28,426 nt of DNA from positions 1 through 28,426 of the forward strand of contig ML210438.1 in the NCBI GenBank assembly GCA_004369085.1, written 5' to 3'. This document shows, piece by piece, positions 9,866-20,623 of the stretch. A program made the translations under genes and the position numbers. Each line of letters begins with the position of its first letter. The first letter of the stretch is position 1. The stretch comes from Coprinopsis marcescibilis (lineage: Eukaryota > Basidiomycota > Agaricomycetes > Agaricales > Psathyrellaceae). The notes beneath the pieces were generated by a model, which was given only the letters and a program-made list of their open reading frames with translations, made no database searches and was not told the origin of the DNA.

Positions 9866-12063
9866 AGTTCTTCGGTGGCCCTTGAGAGCCAAGAAGCGAC
9901 GCAAAGTCTGAAGTGAGTGTTGGTGCGATCCCTGTTTTAATATGTAATGGACAGCAAGATAGAAGGTGAATTTGGTAGAAAGGACAGGGGGATCAACGTG
10001 GCAACCGACAGAGATCACAGTTTTTTGATGTAAATACATTTCGTGTGGAGGGATGTGGTGCAAAGATCTCATATACCCTCATGGATATTGGACGGAGATA
10101 TCTGTTTCAATGTTTGCTTCGTAGGTTTTAAAAGGGCGTAACTAGACCTGTCACTTACGTATATATTCCAGAAAGCGCAGCAGCAGGATACAAGCTCCCA
10201 CTCGCGGGCGGTGGACATGACATAGCTGTAGGCTGGGTCGTGCAATATCCTCGTTAGTTGAGATGAAGTAAAGGTAAAAAGAACTGAACCTACACCAAGG
10301 TTCCCACTGTATTTCAATCTCAGTCAGTGCTCGCCCGAGAGCGCAGGCTGAATACCCTCTTAGCTATCTTTGCACCACTGAGCTCTTTGATACTACTAGA
10401 TTGGCCAATCAGAGCTCTCCCCAGCCAAATCTCCTCGCATCTGATGTCCGACATCAAAGGTTTTGTCTAGGGAATGAGTCCCTCACCCACCAAGACCACG
10501 AGCGCACGCCGTATTGTCCAGTATAAATCACAGGTGATACGAGTCACTCCTAGCCGTATGCGGACCGCTCTTCGTTCATACCCTCAGGTATACTTCGATT
10601 CGAGGATTGTGCAACTCGCTCAGCATCGACCGCGACATGCCTAAAGGCCAATCTTGGGTCTCGTTGCTCTAAGCCTTCTCTCTTCTCCCGGGACTAGCCA
10701 GCTGAGGTGAGCTTCATCTGACAACTACTATGGACTCCGCAAGGGCCGATTCCATCGGCACAACGCACAAGATGATACGGCCTTCCAAGCTCCAACTTCC
10801 GAGAGATTCGGATGTTGAGTACGACTGACAGCATCTCGACAACATCTGGGGCTTGATGAATACTGTCACTTCGCCAGAACGCCCCCTAAGCTCGCTCACC
10901 TAGTACACACCCACTGACGTGATCATTGCATGGGAGTAGGGAGACATCCACACAACAGTGCACCCACTAACACCACTGAACGTAGCAATGAGCGGGGAGG
11001 CAAGTCGGACAGGCCAAAGGTGGACTGACACTGGAGGTATTGTCGAGAGGGTAAATGTCATCATCGGTGTGCAACTCGGTTGGGGAGAGGACTCCGGCGC
11101 GCATGCGCGACCGACGGTACAGACACACTCAGACGCACCGCTCGATGTCCCGAGGCAGGCTGGTTGGATAGGGAAGGGGGAGATAGCTGGAGCTACCGCC
11201 GAGAGCTGCGACGGTGACGCACCCGCAGCTCGCAGAGCATCCAAAGACTACGCTGGTGGAAGCAGTGAGTACCCCTGAGCAAGTGACGCAAATAGGTACT
11301 GTCCCTTCACCATCTCGACATCGTAAATCTTCTGGACGGTCAGAAGCTCACCGCAGGATGGGATCATGAGCCGCAACTGAAGATTTTCCATTGCCATGAA
11401 CATAGGTTGGTAACATCCCTGGTGGTAACTTCTCGCCGTTGGGAAAGTTTCAGGGTGAAGTGGTTCGAGTCCAGAATTGCCCGCCATGAAGAAGACTTGC
11501 AACGACTCCGACTCACCCGTGGGAGGAACCAACTTGAAGGGGATTGCCACGACTCGGAGGTGCACTTCGGTTCCCAGTTGAACGTTGAACGCTGAAGCGC
11601 TGAAGCTGTGAGTGCTGATCACGAAATAGCATAGTGGCTATTCACTAAATTGCACCGGCGACGGACACGTCGGATTTCAAACAATGCCACGCGGACCAAA
11701 CGGGGACCAAGGGGCGACGGCGCGACGCCGAACGAAGGCTCTGATATGATGGACTCAGTGACCCCTTGCGATTAGACAAATCACTCGTTTCCAGCCAGCC
11801 AGCTTCACACTGCCTGATTGTCGATGAAGCCTTCCTTGGCACATTCACCACAGCCAGTAATCGTCGGCACCATACGTCGATCGTAAGAGCTGGCACTCGT
11901 TCCGTTGAACATCAAAGTATAGCGGCGTTGTCAACGGCATGAAGGGGGTCTCGCGACATCGATTACACTGATGTATTTCTGACAGTTAAACGCTAGTCGC
12001 GGAGTGTAATCTACATAACCTAGGGCTCTTTATCGGAATTCTTGCATCCCCTATCCCCTTTAC
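9866..12063. other. Long gap without a confident gene
   Basis: About 2.2 kb. The left part is upstream of the minus-strand gene ending its 5' side at 9865; the right part is upstream of the DUF6533 gene. The only notable coding signal is a minus-strand frame at 10900-11622 interrupted by one stop (listed separately). Plus-strand frames here overlap it and carry no motif. Confidence 0.4.
10900..11622 (-). other. Unassigned open frame broken by a single stop
   Basis: One minus-strand frame is open for about 240 codons except for a TAG at 11248-11250. The first part (11251-11622) starts at an ATG and reads as a soluble protein-like sequence. The second (10903-11247) is Ala/Ser/Pro-rich with several Cys. 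I recognise no family. It could be a gene with a small intron over the stop, a pseudogene, or chance in a GC-rich stretch. A plus-strand frame (10958-11278) overlaps it, which weakens the case. Confidence 0.2.
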
Positions 12064-13653
12064 ATGGATGTCGACAACTTCCACGCTCAAGGCTTAAGGT
12101 GAGTCTATGCTAAGGGTGGTGTTTTTGTTTCAACCACTGACCACAGTATATTCATTTCAAGGATAGCGTATACAGCACGCCTGGCGTCCGTTGGTATGTG
12201 TCGCGTGCTAGAATATATCACGCAGGTGGACGCTGATTCCTATCTAGCTCTGATATATTACGACTACTTCTTAACGCTTCCGCAGGAAGTTGAGCAAGTT
12301 TGGCAGGCCCCGTGGACGCCGTCGACATTCTTCTATGTCCTTTGCAGATACTCGCTCGCTTCCTCTGTGCTAGAAGTTTTTTCCATCTCCGAAGAGATAA
12401 ACGTTGTGAGGGTGAGAATTTGCACAAACCTTTGAACGGAACCCTTCTGACCCTGCTCTCGCCAGTGCGCTCGTTCATTTCATATGCAGGGCTGAGTCCA
12501 CTCTGAACGCCCGATGTTGTAGATGTATTGTGGGGTACACAGTATGCTCAATCCTCGAAACTCTCGGACTCATTGGAATATTGGGTATGTGGCTCTCGTT
12601 ACGAAGTGTAATTCCTACGTTAATCCGCGCTTTTCAGCTGTTTGCGGCCTACGAACGTTCGCTATTTGTGAACGAAGCAAAATCATTGCGACTTATTTTG
12701 GAACCATTGCGTTAGCTATTTCAACGCTGTCGATTGTGAGTGGCCACCTAATATTTGAGGAAATCTATTTCAAACCCCCGTATCATCGAAGGCTCGCGTC
12801 CCATTAAACCAATGCGCTAACCAGAGTGTATCACCCGAGTAAGCTGTTTAAGTGCAAGTACTCCAAACGAGTGACTGACGTATATTTGCGACCTGCGCCA
12901 GGTTAACCAGACAGAGTAAGTACACATGATCGTTCCTTTCGAGTCTTCAAGTATATATAACTTCCTTTACCTTTTGTAGTGCGCCTCGCACTTGTTTCGC
13001 TCATGGTGCTTTACGAAGGCTCTGCCTTCTCAGTTGCCGCACTACGAATGTGGGGGTCGATGAGTTGGGAAGCATCGCACAAAGCACGACACCCTAAACG
13101 ATCAATACATTACCTCGTCTTCTCTCAGGGTACGTGCTCCATCTCTAGCCTACTACTTGGCCCCCTTTTCATACTGATGATTCTTGAGATAGGTATACTA
13201 TACATACTGTAAGTCTTTCAACACGACCGCAACTGCAGTATATACATCTTGACTAAACAACTCTCAAGGGCATTTTTCGTTCTTTGTCTTGCGTACTTCG
13301 TGGTCACATTTGCAGTAGGTCATCACAATCATACATCAAGTCCACCCAAATCAACTGACGGACCCTCCCAACAGAACATTGACATAGTCTACGTCCATGT
13401 CATTGGAGCTTTCAAAGTCCCGTAAGCCCTTTCACATCCAGACGCCCTTTGTACTGACCAAAGTTGCTTCAGAATATTGGGACTACTCACAGCCCGCTTT
13501 CTCCTACAGCTGCGGCTCTGGGAGAGCAAGCGAAAGCAGGAGACGGGACCCGTGCTTCCAACCATCATCTTTGCCCCAGAACCCAGTGTGGAACTCGAAC
13601 GTGTTGGCAGCTTACCAGATGCGACGACGATAGCCACGAACACGACCACTTGA
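12064..13653 (+). CDS. DUF6533-type seven-helix membrane protein
   Basis: About eleven exons: 12064-12098, 12147-about 12405, about 12475-12584, 12638-12735, 12825-12838, 12902-12915, 12980-13129, 13193-13208, 13269-13314, 13375-13421, 13473-13653. The DUF6533 signature is clear in exon 2: Y-Y-D-Y-F-L-T-L-P-Q-E-V-E-Q-V-W followed by FFYVLCRY. Later helices are GYTVCSILETLGLIGIL, LRTFAICERSK then a hydrophobic run, LALVSLMVLYEG, and LYILAFFVLCLAYFVV. The C-terminal family motif TARFLLQLRLW is followed by a polar tail and TGA. Phases agree at every junction except exon 2 to 3, where visible donors are phase 0 but the next exon needs phase 2. That junction is either mis-modelled or damaged. The family is abundant in Agaricomycetes, lies in membranes and has no known function. 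Two exons are only 14 nt. An alternative start is ATG 12196. Confidence 0.75.
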
Positions 13654-14361
13654 ATACAAGGAACATTGTAAGACAATACTGGGCTTACCTAGCAATAGCA
13701 ATAGAACTCTGAAACCGCATCGCCTTCTGAGTGCATCCCGGCTGATGGGGTGGTCCTGGGATGTATCTCTGGAATCAATAACACCCAATTCAATGTGGTT
13801 CAAAGTTCCGTACGTATATCCTGAGACATCGATTCGGAGTTTTGGTAGCGCAAACAACGGAGAAGTTAGTGCATCGCATTCTCGAGAAACTCAGATAGTT
13901 GAGAACAGAGTGCCAGATAATATCAATTGATATTGCTGGGAGGCTGGAAAAGTGAGATGGAAGCCCCAGGCAGCGGTTAGTGACTTTGAGGGTTGTTGAC
14001 GCTTGATCACTACATAAATCGAGATTTGTCAACCCTCTGCTTCTGAGGTTCAACCTCACCCTTTACGGTACCGTGTGACAAAGGTGAGCATGCAGTCCAG
14101 TCGTTCAGTCATCAAACATCTCGTAGTTAATTATGTAATGAATCAGAGAAGAGTCACAACCTACTATCTAGTACGCATCCGGCAATTCATGTTTCTTATC
14201 TAGGCTGCCGAACGGCGAAGGGCCACGCAAAATGAAATCTGCTCAAGGAGTCGAGCCTCGGAGCCGCACCTCCCCCGAGTACGCAGCACATTGGCTGGAC
14301 AGCCATCGAGTCCCTGGATCCAAGCACTCCCAAACCGAATTTCAATAACAACCAGTCCATC
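13654..14361. other. Intergenic, promoter side of the NmrA-like gene
   Basis: No coding frame with family features. The right end runs into a TATA box and the start of the NmrA-like gene. Antisense frames at 13612-14059 are unsupported. Confidence 0.4.
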
Positions 14362-14368
14362 TATAAAT
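14361..14368 (+). promoter_or_regulatory. TATA box of the NmrA-like gene
   Basis: CTATAAAT lies 57 bp before the ATG at 14418, a usual distance for a fungal core promoter. The leader between them is C/T- and A-rich (CCCAACATCCTTCAAC), as in many well-expressed fungal genes. Confidence 0.6.
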
Positions 14369-14417
14369 TGCACGACTTCAGGACGAGTCAAATCTAACAA
14401 TCCCAACATCCTTCAAC

Positions 14418-15476
14418 ATGTCAACCACTTCGGACTCCACAGCGACGACCCTCTTCACCGGTGGTGCAAGCCAAGTGGGCGTTGCCATCGCCAAACTCCT
14501 CGTCGCTGAGGGGCGTAAGGTCCTCTTTGGCTCTCGCTCCGGACGCGTGCCAGATGGGTTCAGCTCTGTCAAGTTCGACTGGGACGATCCATCGACATTC
14601 GAGAACCCATTCAAGGTCGACGGATACGACATTCAGTCAGTCTACCTCCTTCCGCCGCCTTTGAAAGTTTATTCTGCGGATGAGGTGTTTGCCTTCATCG
14701 ACATTGCCATCGCTCGTGGCGTGAAGAAGTTTGTCCTCATAACCGGGACTTCCGTGGAGATGAGCGACGCCGACCGCGTTGGATCCAACTTAGCTTTGGA
14801 TCGGCATCGGTGTTCGATGGCGAAGGTGCACAAGTACTTAGACTCAAAAGGTGTCGAATACTGTGTTCTTCGACCGACTTGGTTTATGGGTACGTCAGCC
14901 GCCAGTGATGTTTGAAAGGAAGGAGAAGCTGATTGTCACGTAGAGAACTTTGTGGTCAATCACGGACAGAACATTCGCAACCGTGACCAATTCACCTCCT
15001 CTGTTCCCAAAGGCAAGATCCCGCTGGTCTCTGCCGAGGACGTTGCGAGGGCGGGGTTCGAGGCCTTTACCAGTGACAAAAAACACATCACAGAGCGGAT
15101 TGTTATAGGTCCAGAATTCATGACTTACGACGAAGTCAGTCTCAATTCAGCTTTGCGAGAGGGTCATACGTAGCTCACGTGTCTCTCCATTCCCTCTTAG
15201 GCTGCAGAAATTCTGAGCGACGTCGTCGGTCGAACGATCACTCACCAGGCCATTCCAGGCGAAACCCTCGAAACCCTGTACAAGCAGTTCGGCATGCCGC
15301 CTGAGTTCGCAGCATTCATGGTTGCTTTGGAGAAGGCGAGCGACGAAGGTATGGACCTAAAGTTGGTGAAGAGGCTGGAGAACGAGAATAAGACGGAGAA
15401 TCTGTACGTTGGGAAGATCAGGCTCAGGGACTGGGCTGAGAAGAATAAAGGTGCCTGGATCAAAGTCTCCGCTTGA
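14418..15476 (+). CDS. NmrA-like / EasG-type NAD(P)-binding protein
   Basis: Three exons: 14418-14889, 14944-15134, 15201-15476; introns 54 and 66 bp, the second with donor GTCAGT; 312 residues. The N-terminus is a Rossmann fold with a TGGASQVG dinucleotide loop (14-21), followed by KVLFGSRSG, where the Ser/Arg after the second strand suggests NADP(H). It continues with VKFDWDDPSTF, KKFVLITGTSVE and a conserved GVEYCVLRPTWFMENF, the NmrA/EasG hallmark, then IPLVSAEDVARAGFEAFT. The catalytic Tyr-x3-Lys of classical short-chain dehydrogenases is not obvious, as expected for NmrA-like proteins. Fungal relatives include festuclavine dehydrogenase (EasG), but no alkaloid genes are nearby, so a redox-sensing or small-molecule reductase role is open. 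The context gives no pathway. It converges tail to tail with the Mpv17 gene, with 164 bp between stops. Confidence 0.9.
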
Positions 15477-15640
15477 CGCCTCCGACCGAGCCAAGGGAAA
15501 ACGATATACCTGTGGTTGATCATTCTAGCTCCCATAATGTACTGGCTTTTCGCGGCAGCGTGGATAACAAATGAGTAGGGTGTGATATTACGGCTAGGCG
15601 TACCCTCTATCGTTTAAATGTGATCAAACACTTCATAAGT

Positions 15641-16856
15641 TCATTTTGTTTCGGAGGATTCCGAACTCTGGAAAGGTTCGGGGATGGCCAACGCGCTACC
15701 TGGACCGGGCGTTACCACAGGCGTCGAGGGCGTGACATCCTCAGGTGTAGCATCAGCCAGAGCGCGTTGAGCACTGGCGTTCGCGGCGCTGAGGTACGTA
15801 TCTAGAAAAAAATTAGAATCGTTTCTTTGGGTGGCAGGGGAACTGCAGATTCGAGGAGAAAAATTTAAGATACGTACTCCAGAACAAACTAACCACGCCG
15901 ACAGTCACCATACGCAGATGCGGCGGAACGATGGTGAAGTTGACTAGTTGCGTGGGGATGAAAACACCCCAGTTACGAATGAGTGTGGGAATGTATGCCT
16001 GAAAGCGATGGATTAATTATGGCTGGGCAGAAAAGGGGATAGCGAGTCTCTCACCTCTTGAATCCTTCCAAGCGCTTTGTCTGGGCTTCCTTCCAGAGTA
16101 CTCATCGACCCATAGAAGAAGACGACAGCAACTGTTGAGGAATAGCGTCAGTGGTGTTCAGGGGCATCGTAGGCGGGTCCACTAACCAGGGGTTAGCATG
16201 GCTTGGTCAAGCCACAACTACGGGTCTACATCAATTCTGACTGGCGCTTCACGGTAAAGAAAGACCTCACCCGGTAAACTAATGCCTTGGTAGGACTGGG
16301 AAAGTATAGCCGGTTCAGGAATTGGTACCATTTCGTCATGAGAGGACCGAACATGGCGCCTACACACGGAGTCAGCACGAGTACAAGGAGCCAAAGGGGG
16401 ATACAGAAGCGCGAAGAATGCGAGTGATATACTGCAACGTACCGCCGTAGAACGTTAACCTGGCGGTTCGAGCAAACTGGTGAAGCATGGTTCCGTGATC
16501 AGAAAAGGAAAGGGTCATGCGAGCCAGCAGTGAATTATTGACGAAATGGGAGAGGAACAGAACGCGCTGTCCACATCAAACTCTAGACTCACATCATGTT
16601 CTTTCCACCCTTTCTTCTCGACCGCTTGTTGGGCAATTATGTCTCCCGCCCCAAACAATCCTGCAGCTGTAACGCATTGAACGAGCATGGGTCTTCGCAG
16701 GAGGGCAGCACTGCAAATGCGTCGAATCAAGGTGATATTGGCGAAATGACGCAACCAAATGGCGAGTTCAGCGGAAGACGAGAAGTTTGGTTGAGATTTG
16801 ATGTCAAGGGTTACAAGCTTTATTCCTCACTTGTAAGCGCGCAAAAGGTGGGCCAT
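15641..16856 (-). CDS. Mpv17/PMP22 family membrane protein
   Basis: Eight exons: 16831-16856, 16593-16710, 16443-16476, 16271-16359, 16187-16217, 16055-16131, 15878-15998, 15641-15801. The total is 657 nt, 218 residues, all phases consistent. The first exon encodes only nine residues, MAHLLRAYN, joined to AALLRRPMLVQCVTAAGLFG and GDIIAQQ, the family N-terminus. Later comes the FYGG-AMFGPLMTKWYQFL loop, LDQAMLTPVAVVFFYGSM, IPTLIRNWGVFIPTQLVNF, VPPHLRMVTVGVVSLFWNTYLS, and a polar Ser/Pro/Thr tail. Mpv17, PMP22 and yeast Sym1 are four-helix proteins of the inner mitochondrial or peroxisomal membrane. Sym1 helps keep mitochondrial metabolism under heat and ethanol stress, and Mpv17 relatives may form channels. 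The compartment of this one cannot be told. It is the most conserved gene in the window. Confidence 0.93.
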
Positions 16857-17270
16857 TTCGTCGTAATATTGCGGCTACGTGGCTCCCAAAATTGTGATTT
16901 CGGCGTGAAGACTGCTTGACGCGTCGTGCTACAAGTCCTCTGGGCTTCAAAGACATCATGAGTTTCTGTCTGAGATTGCATGGCAGCGACTAACTTACGA
17001 TGTGCGCAGAATTCGCCCTGTGTTGACTCTCCGATGACGAAAAGTACGACGAGAAGGAACGAGGACGCGGCGAGCTCAGCTGGAAGCGTGGGAGTTGGAT
17101 GATTGAATCTTATCTTATCTTAACTTTGATCGCGGTGATCTTGGGACAATCGAAAGAATCCTCTTGACACCTGTTGAATAAAGGAACCTTTGCAAAGGCC
17201 AAATGATTCAAGCTGGGTAGCTAGATAGGTAAGACTGCAAAGCACCAATTTTGATATAACTATAAATTAT
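16857..17270. promoter_or_regulatory. Upstream region of the Mpv17 gene with paired GATA sites
   Basis: This holds the promoter of the minus-strand Mpv17 gene and the 3' flank of the cysteine-rich gene at 17271. Two directly repeated TTATC words (17110-17119, GATAA on the minus strand) lie about 255 bp above the Mpv17 start, a typical fungal GATA-factor arrangement. A GATCGCGGTGATC dyad follows at 17128-17140. Confidence 0.35.
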
Positions 17271-17597
17271 TCAAATGCCAGTGCTAATAGGGAGTCCAGG
17301 TGTCACGGAGGGAGGCGCACAGGTGCACGGGCATATGAACGTCCAGCCGGATGGACAAGCGATTGGACAAGCGATCGAACAGATACTGGTCGTCGCAGTC
17401 TCCGTCGACGTAGATGTCTTGGTTTTTGTGATCTTGGTCATGGTTGGCGGAGGCCCTGGCCAACCAGGCCTCGTAACGGGGAGGGTTTGGGTAACCGCCA
17501 CAGTGTTCCCTACATCACGTAGCGGGTTGGCCGAAACGATGCAGATGAGGGGAGCCGCGAGGACGAGAACCGACGAAGCGAAGCAGAACTTCATCAT
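17271..17597 (-). CDS. Small secreted cysteine-rich protein, one short module
   Basis: Single coding exon, 108 residues. The frame opens further up (17633), but ATG at 17597 (or the adjacent one at 17594) begins a clean signal peptide, MMKFCFASSVLVLAAPLICIVSA, with likely cleavage before NP. A probable intron (17620-17685, GTGAGT...CAACAG) sits in the 5' leader. After a Pro-rich stretch (GWPGPPP) and a Thr/Ser/Lys linker, the one module is compressed: C-x3-C-x3-C-x6-C-P-C-T-C. The CPCTC end links it to the cysteine modules of the neighbour at 18225 and of the proteins at 6507 and 26508, and the orientation matches the former. It is likely exported and O-glycosylated. Its function is unknown; it may be a shortened relative that lost most of the x14 loop. 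Confidence 0.7.
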   Translation of the reverse strand: MMKFCFASSVLVLAAPLICIVSANPLRDVGNTVAVTQTLPVTRPGWPGPPPTMTKITKTKTSTSTETATTSICSIACPIACPSGWTFICPCTCAPPSVTPGLPISTGI

Positions 17598-18224
17598 TGC
17601 GATTGTAATTTGTGTCTGACTGTTGACGGGCAAAAGCGCGCGTTAGATGATGAGATAGAAAAATGGAAAGCCGCTGAAAACTCACGGTTTGGGGCCTGGG
17701 TACGAAGTAAATGTCCGATCCACAAACCATCCCTTAAAGATCTTTTCTACTTGACCAAGCCCTCCAGCTCGCACAAAACGTGGATTCGCTGTCAGTGCGG
17801 AGTCATAAATCCCATAATCACGAGAACGGGCCAATGGCCCCATGTTGAGGTTTGGGCCTTGGCCAAGTTCAATTAGCGGACAAACCGAAGAATATACGGA
17901 GGTACTTCGATAGAGTCATGTCCTTCTGCCGAATGAAAATCCTTCGGCTTCCAGTTCATTTTCCCATGACGAAGACTTCTTCAAAGTCTTCAATCTCATA
18001 ATGTCGAACAACAGCGGACGGAATCCCGAAGAACGTGCGATACCGTATCTTCAGCGAATCTGTCACACTCAGCTACTCAAGTCATAACAGAATCAATTGG
18101 ATTGGCGAATTACATGATGCAGTCTTTTCCGCGACAGCTAATACTGTTCCTAGGCGAGGCTTCTCGTGTTTCCTTCCGTATTCCAGTCCGACCTTCAAAG
18201 GGCGATTTCAGCCCTCCCCAGTGC
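17598..18224. other. Intergenic between two cysteine-rich genes
   Basis: This carries the spliced leader and promoter of the gene at 17271 and the 3' flank of the gene at 18225. Short plus-strand frames (17610-17876, 18035-18262) have no recognisable content. Confidence 0.4.
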
Positions 18225-19040
18225 TCAGCGTGTCGTGGTTCTGGGAACACAAGTACAGGTAGGGCATTGCGCAGGATCTGTCGCCGTAATGGCCGGTTGA
18301 GATCCCGAGCCGCACCCAGTAGTGTTGCATGCGAAAGTTGTGCAGTTGGACGGTGGGCGCTGCGTCGTGACGGGATTAGGAAGAGGCGTCGTGATAGGCG
18401 ATGTTGGCACACAAGTGCAGGTTGGACACATCGCAGGATTCGTTGCTGTGATGGCGGGCCTGGATCCACCGCCGCACCCAGGGCACGAATATGTTGGGCA
18501 ATTGCTTGGGCGTGGAGTGGTGATCACAGTTGGGATCGCGGTCGTAATAGGCGACGTCGGCACACAAGTGCAGGTCGGACAGAGCGCAGGATTCGTTGCT
18601 GTAATGGCCGGTTGAGATCCCGAGCCGCACGCAGGGCATGTATAAGTGGTGCAGTTGGACGGTGGGCGCTGCGTCGTGATTGGACTGGGAGGAGGTGTCG
18701 TAACAGGCGCCGTCGGCACACAAGTGCAGGTCGGACAGAGCGCAGGATTCGTTGCTGTGATGGCTGGCCTGGATCCACCACCGCACCCAGGGCACGAGTA
18801 CGTTGGGCAGTTGCTCGGGCGAGGTGTTGTGATCACAGTCGGGATCGCAGTCGTAATCGGCGACGTTGGGACGCAAGTGCAGGTTGGACAGAGGGCGGGG
18901 TTTGTAGCTGTGATGGCTGGCCTGGATCCACCGCCGCATCCAGGGCACGAATACGTTGGGCAGTTTCTGGGAGGCACAGGAGTGGAGATGATCGCCGGGG
19001 TACTTGTAGTGGGACGGGGGTACGGGTGGCAGGCGCACGA
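18225..19040 (-). repeat. Tandem repeat array inside the cysteine-rich gene
   Basis: Five DNA units of about 153-165 bp encode near-identical cysteine modules. Landmarks on the plus strand recur: GTAATGGCCGGTTGAGATCC at 18286 and 18601 (315 bp apart), and GGCCTGGATCCACC near 18458, 18767 and 18920. The pattern fits a two-module higher-order unit (about 310 bp) duplicated once, plus one extra module. Because the units keep frame and lack stops, several other frames, including a 350-codon antisense one, stay open; these are shadows. Confidence 0.85.
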
Positions 19041-19620
19041 GGGGCAATGAGTGCTGACGGTTGTCATGGTCTGGTAGGATCCAGTTGGGCATTGGAAGCA
19101 GCTGTAGACGGGGCATGGCCCGCAGGTGGACGCGCCAGCTGTGTATGCAATTGATTCGTTAGCTTCGTCACATTTAAGCGTCGCAGAATGACGTACGAGT
19201 GACATAGTTTGGCTGGCAAGTCCAGTGTCCATTACCAAGGGAATGTCTATTGGCGTGGTTCAGATACTACAGCTATGCAGGTAACCTGTTCGTAAGGGAC
19301 TCACGGGAGGCATTGGGAGGGCCCTGTGTATGTCGTTCCGCCGCCGCCTATGTAGCTTGTTAGAGAACAACGACAGAACGGGAGCCTATAGTATGCAACG
19401 CACATTGACCAAAGGGGGGGACATATGTAGGAGCTGGTGTTGCAACCAAAGGTGCACTCGAAGTTATGTGTGCAGTGCCGACGACAGTCTGGGGAGCGAG
19501 CGTGTCCGTAATCTCGCCCCGTCTGGCATGATGTACAACATGTCCCCCAACGAGAGTGGTATGAAGTACGACTGAGACAGAAATAGCACAGAGAAGACTC
19601 ATAGCTAGCTTCGCTGCCAT
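18225..19620 (-). CDS. Secreted CBM1-like protein with six cysteine modules
   Basis: Four exons: 19404-19620, 19305-19347, 19197-19246, 18225-19138; introns 56-58 bp; 407 residues. A signal peptide (MAAKLAMSLLCAISVSVV...) starts at ATG 19620. A CBM1-like domain spans about 70-109: FGQCGGGTTYTGPSQC, then HWTCQPNYV. This is the fungal cellulose-binding fold signature, and the fourth Cys is shifted to STC-109. Six cysteine modules follow: one divergent (CPVYSCFQC...CPSCAC), then five near-identical copies of about 51-54 residues (C-x4-C-x2-C-x15-CPTCTC) separated by Thr/Pro linkers such as TSPITTAIPTVITTPRPS. Modules alternate between a GCGGGSRP form and an ACGSGSQP form; the last has an insert (CNTTGC). 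It is likely a wall- or polysaccharide-bound extracellular protein. No enzyme domain is present. The partner at 26508 has the same order of parts. Confidence 0.85.
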
Positions 19621-19690
19621 TTTCCGAAAGCGGCAGTGAAGAGACTTGAACCTTGATGGACTGACAATCATTTCAAAAATAAATTTAAGG

Positions 19691-19698
19691 CTTTTATA
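19691..19698 (-). promoter_or_regulatory. TATA box of the CBM1/cysteine-rich gene
   Basis: TATAAAAG on the minus strand lies 71 bp above the ATG at 19620, in GCGTATAAAAGCC context. This is the strongest core-promoter match in the window. Confidence 0.7.
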
Positions 19699-20623
19699 CG
19701 CGTCTGCGTGCGGGGCGGGAACCTCCTAGAGATACCTGCGCTCATGCGTCAGAAAGAAGTCAAAACCAAAGATTATCCGAAATATCTCACTGCTCACTGA
19801 GAAAAGTTGATTTCGTTATTCTTCCGGCCACAGTCTCGAGCGCCCATCTCGGACGATACCTCCATTTTGCTCCTGTCTGTCTTTGTGAGGTGGAGCTTGG
19901 GAAGGATCCAAGATATCCGCAGTTAAGAAGCAAAATATCGTTGCCCGTGCGTGCGCAAGGGCCCGGTGGCTTCCACTCCGGTCGAAGTTTCTCTCAAGGT
20001 TCGGTGCTTTCTTGCATGGTGAGCGACAATCAGAAGATCATCCCCAGCGATATTTTAGCGAAGTGAGGCACGGTCTGTGCCTGAAGCATGCCCAACGCTT
20101 CTATCTGCTTCGTGGTCACGATGATTCCCATTGGACCCATGGCTCCAAAGGTCCAGCCTAGATTAGATTAGATCATGTTAGATAATGGCTGTGCTACCTC
20201 CCCCAACACCGAATCAGGGGTTTGGTATCGCGGCGAGTTTGTCCAGAAGTCGAATATACAGTTGCACTCAATTTACCAGCTCCAGAACCTGATTTACCAG
20301 GTATAATATTAACCATCATCTGTGATAGTGAGGGTCAAGAGATACCTTTTCTCTCGGGTGTCGCGTCGCTGTGTCAGGAATGCCCCTATTGTTGATGTCA
20401 TCAGAGCAATCACTTGTCCGAAGCAAGGAAAGAAGATGGAAAGTTACTTACAGTGCTGGCCCTGTTGATCCTTGGCAACAAGGAGACAAAGAAGGATGAA
20501 AAACATCAACATTGATTGGGAACCGAAATAAAAATAACCACATCTTGTCACCACGGTGACCAGAGACAGATCCACTCTACACTATACCTACCATGCTTGC
20601 ACCCTATAAGTATCACCGATGCA
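19699..20623. other. Intergenic between divergent genes
   Basis: This lies between the minus-strand CBM1/cysteine-rich gene and the plus-strand DUF6533 gene and should hold both promoters. A GATTAGATTAGATCATGTTA tract occurs near 20161-20180. No gene was recognised. Confidence 0.4.

Noticed and set aside
12806..12822. TTAGCGCATTGG (minus strand), a tRNA A-box-like word
   Set aside because: There is no matching T arm downstream. The region is explained as an intron of the DUF6533 gene.
18102..19154. 350-codon plus-strand open frame
   Set aside because: It lies antisense to the cysteine-module repeats. The repeat unit happens to lack stops in several frames, and the translation is Arg/Ala-rich with no features. 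It is a shadow of the minus-strand gene.
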